A DNA stretch of 64,000 bases from Symsagittifera roscoffensis (lineage: Eukaryota > Xenacoelomorpha > Acoela > Convolutidae): contig NC_087064.1 of the NCBI RefSeq assembly GCF_963678635.1, forward strand, positions 47,101,346-47,165,345, given 5' to 3'. Every line of letters begins with the position of its first letter. Within the stretch, counting starts at the first letter, position 1. The notes under the pieces were generated by a model, which ran no database searches, had not been told where the DNA came from, and saw only the letters and a list, made by a program, of their open reading frames with translations. Shown here in pieces: positions 62,216 to 64,000 of the stretch. The position numbers were made by a program, and so were the translations under genes.

Positions 62216-63112
62216 TGTAACATTCGCCCGGAAGATACATATCGACGGAAAATAAAGCTAGGTTCTAAGATGACTGTCCAACGTCTAAACAGAGCTCTAC
62301 ATGCTTTTCACCGTCTCTACCAAGCCAGTTCTTTTGGTGGTGTTTTCAACATCGGGTCGACAAAAACGTTACTGTTCTCCGGCTTCGACCAGAACGCTCA
62401 AATTAACTTGCTTACATGCAGAAATAGTGAGCTCATGGCTGGTTCTTAGTATCCCCAGACCACGAGGTCACTCCTAAAAACAAGGCTACTAATATTTATT
62501 GAATTATTTTTATTTTTGCTCAGTAGATAAAAAATCATCGTCTCCATCGAAGATGGATCAACCCTGCCCCCAACTCCTAGCTTCTCATCCTTGCAAAATG
62601 AATTCCGATGTTAATTAAATTCAACTCTCAGGGCATAGTAGGGAAGCTAAAAATTTATATAAAACAGTTTCAGTCCAAATCCCGAGACCCCTCCGGATTC
62701 TTGAATCCGGCGAAATAAAACTCTTATTCTCCTTCCGGAAGGCTGTCTTCCACCCTTCACCGTTGTTCGCAACGGCCTTGCAACTTTTGTAGCGACATAA
62801 TAGTTGCAACTTGGAGCGTTCTCTGTTTCTGTTTTTCTCTGATTCCGATCCTCAGTTTTTTCGTTGTTATCGTCGTCGCAACTAATGTTGTTGTGTCTAT
62901 TTCAGCTTTTTCTCCAAAATGACTTTTTTTGACGTTTCTTAGAATTGTTACGTCATCAATTCGAAATTTTAAAATTTAGGAATTTCCGAATCCTTCAGCC
63001 TTCACGATTCGTCCAATCGTTCGAATAAGGCTCTTATTCCTTCAAAACCGCCAATTCGGAAGGTTCGCTGCTAAAAACTCGAAATTGCTGCGTCTGCATT
63101 TTTGTACGTTTT
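62216..63112 (-). repeat. 5' LTR of copy B (truncated by LINE)
   Basis: Starts TGTAAC at 62216 after the leader. It is closer by eye to the 33721 LTR than to the 29851 or 9956 LTRs (for example the shared ggtggtgttttcaacatcggg area and the tgcgtctgcatttttgtacg end). That fits these two being the pair of copy B. It stops matching near 63112, where a LINE begins. Confidence 0.72.
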
Positions 63113-63135
63113 AGTAAATAGTTTCATATAATAAG

Positions 63136-63765
63136 ATGACGGGGACACGTGGACGCTTGAAGAGTGCTCAAAATTCACCGTGTACATCCTGCAACGCAGC
63201 CGTGAAGAAGCAAGACGAAGGAGTGCAATGCGATAGATGTGGCGAGTGGTGGCATCGGGCGTGTACGGACATCCCGCAGCAGATTTACGACCATCTATCA
63301 TCGGTTCGTGGGATTATGTGGGCCTGTGCGAACTGCCTTGACGATGCCAAGACAGCAATGAAGACGTCCAATCGAGATAAGTCTATTCAAACTTCTCTAG
63401 AATCTATCAAAACTGAAGTCATCAATCTTAAAGCAGCTATTGTATCCACTGATTCTAAGACAACTGTAAATGGCCACACAGCAACGCCTGTTACACCTGA
63501 TGATCAAAGTAAAATGGGAATAAGAATAAATGGTGTGCCTAAACATTCCAACCAGAAATTGCATGACAGAATGGATTCAGACATTCAAGCAGTCAGAAAA
63601 GTTATGGAGTATTTGGGAGAGCCTGGCAATGAGCCTATTACTGATACCTTTCGGCTGGGAAAGTATCGATCTGATGCTACCAGGCCGAGAACCTTGCTGG
63701 TGAGGTTTAAGAATCCATGGCTGGTTCGTAAGTTGCGTGGTTCGTGGTTCAATCGTATATCTTGA
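63136..63765 (+). CDS. LINE ORF1: PHD finger and RRM-like domain
   Basis: Residues 16-60 form a C4HC3 PHD finger: CTSC, CDRC, WWHRAC, WACANC. A coil-prone spacer follows (SLESIKTEVINLKAAIVS), then an RRM-like ORF1 core, MGIRINGVPKHSNQKLHDRMDSDIQAVRKVMEYLG, TDTFRLGKYRSDATRPRTLLVRFKNPWLVRKL. ORF1 proteins of CR1/Jockey-type LINEs bind the element RNA; PHD fingers occur in several. The frame is lost at WFNRIS; the true C-terminus continues in another frame from 63744. The ATG lies only about 25 bases inside the LTR junction. Confidence 0.75.
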   Translation: MTGTRGRLKSAQNSPCTSCNAAVKKQDEGVQCDRCGEWWHRACTDIPQQIYDHLSSVRGIMWACANCLDDAKTAMKTSNRDKSIQTSLESIKTEVINLKAAIVSTDSKTTVNGHTATPVTPDDQSKMGIRINGVPKHSNQKLHDRMDSDIQAVRKVMEYLGEPGNEPITDTFRLGKYRSDATRPRTLLVRFKNPWLVRKLRGSWFNRIS

Positions 63766-63938
63766 AAGATTATTCTGATCGCATCTACTTATCCAGAGAG
63801 CTTACTGTTGACGAAAAGAAATTGGAGTCGCGTATTCTCTCTGAACGTTATAAACTTGTCGAAACCGGTATCTCAAAGGATAGACTGAGAGTTAAAGATT
63901 TAAAATTGTATCTGGATGGCAAAGAACATGTGTTTTGA
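63744..63938 (+). pseudogene. LINE ORF1 C-terminal domain, out of frame
   Basis: SYILKDYSDRIYLSRELTVDEKKLESRILSERYKLVETG followed by LRVKDLKLYLDGKEHVF and TGA. This is the usual basic C-terminal piece after the ORF1 RRM. It is in a different frame from 63136-63765; a tandem cgtggtt duplication (63736-63749) lies at the break. Confidence 0.7.
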
Positions 63939-64000
63939 CTAGCCAACCGCAAAATTACTCTCTGTTTGCTGAATGCCCGTTCATTGAAAAAACATAATGC
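63939..64000 (+). CDS. Start of LINE APE-type endonuclease ORF (cut by window end)
   Basis: LANRKITLCLLNARSLKKHN follows the ORF1 TGA in the same frame. The L-x-x-N-A-R-S-L phrase is the first motif of APE-like endonucleases in CR1/Jockey LINEs. The rest lies beyond 64000. Confidence 0.65.

Larger units (their letters stand above)
33721..63112 (-). mobile_element. Giant Ty3/gypsy-type LTR retrotransposon, copy B (with internal duplication)
   Basis: The minus-strand order from the 5' side: LTR (62216-63112, cut by a LINE), leader, truncated gag, RT fragment, RNase H fragment, integrase, Pol tail, macrodomain, ORF3, ORF4, the first part of ORF5. The sequence then jumps back to RNase H and repeats everything to the end of ORF5 and ORF6, and closes with the 3' LTR at 33721. 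About 3.8 kb from mid-gag to the RT fingers is missing, so the copy lacks protease and could only move with help. It supplies ORF4 to ORF6, which copy A has lost. Confidence 0.85.

Noticed and set aside
1-64000. CRISPR arrays, bacterial operons, phage genes
   Set aside because: The repeats are tandem without unique spacers of constant size, and the gene content is eukaryotic retroelement and RPB1.

Overview
The window looks like a repeat-rich animal (invertebrate) nuclear genome. The only host gene I recognise is a first coding exon of RNA polymerase II largest subunit (RPB1, minus strand, 8238-8594). Its wording is animal-like, with some phrases resembling nematode RPB1, but this cannot fix the taxon. 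Nearly everything else is mobile DNA in several nested layers.

Layout. 1-8122: three tandem ~2.8 kb units of a 5'-truncated Penelope-like element (RT C-terminus plus GIY-YIG endonuclease). They run antisense to RPB1 and end 116 bp before the end of its recognisable exon, so they probably lie in its first intron. 8667-9069: a small inverted-repeat element with an 8-bp target duplication (hAT-type MITE), just upstream of the RPB1 start codon. 9956-30778: copy A of a very large Ty3/gypsy-type LTR retrotransposon on the minus strand (3' LTR at low coordinates, 5' LTR at high). 30779-33494: fragments of two other retroelements, then a 200-base N gap. 33721 to about 63112: copy B of the same LTR family, carrying an internal ~10.02 kb direct tandem duplication (37643-47664 and 47665-57682). 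63113-64000: the 5' part of a LINE with a PHD-finger ORF1 and the start of its endonuclease ORF.

The large LTR family is the most interesting content. Overlaying copies A and B gives this gene order: LTR, a ~3 kb leader with a minisatellite and a hairpin, gag, protease, RT, RNase H, integrase, an acidic Pol tail followed by a macrodomain (TARG1/OARD1-like), an intergenic hairpin, ORF3 (helical N-terminus, coiled coil, SGNH/GDSL hydrolase, long unrecognised C-terminal half), ORF4, ORF5 (about 933 codons), ORF6, LTR. I estimate roughly 25 kb for an undamaged element, with about 9 kb of coding sequence downstream of Pol that I cannot assign to env or any standard retroelement gene. The macrodomain suggests ADP-ribose recognition or removal and the SGNH domain suggests esterase or lipase chemistry; both roles are inferred.

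No copy is intact. A lacks ORF4, ORF5 and most of ORF6. B lacks most of gag, all of protease and the N-terminal part of RT. Both carry nonsense and frameshift changes, mostly at different places, so each copy shows the reading frame where the other is broken.
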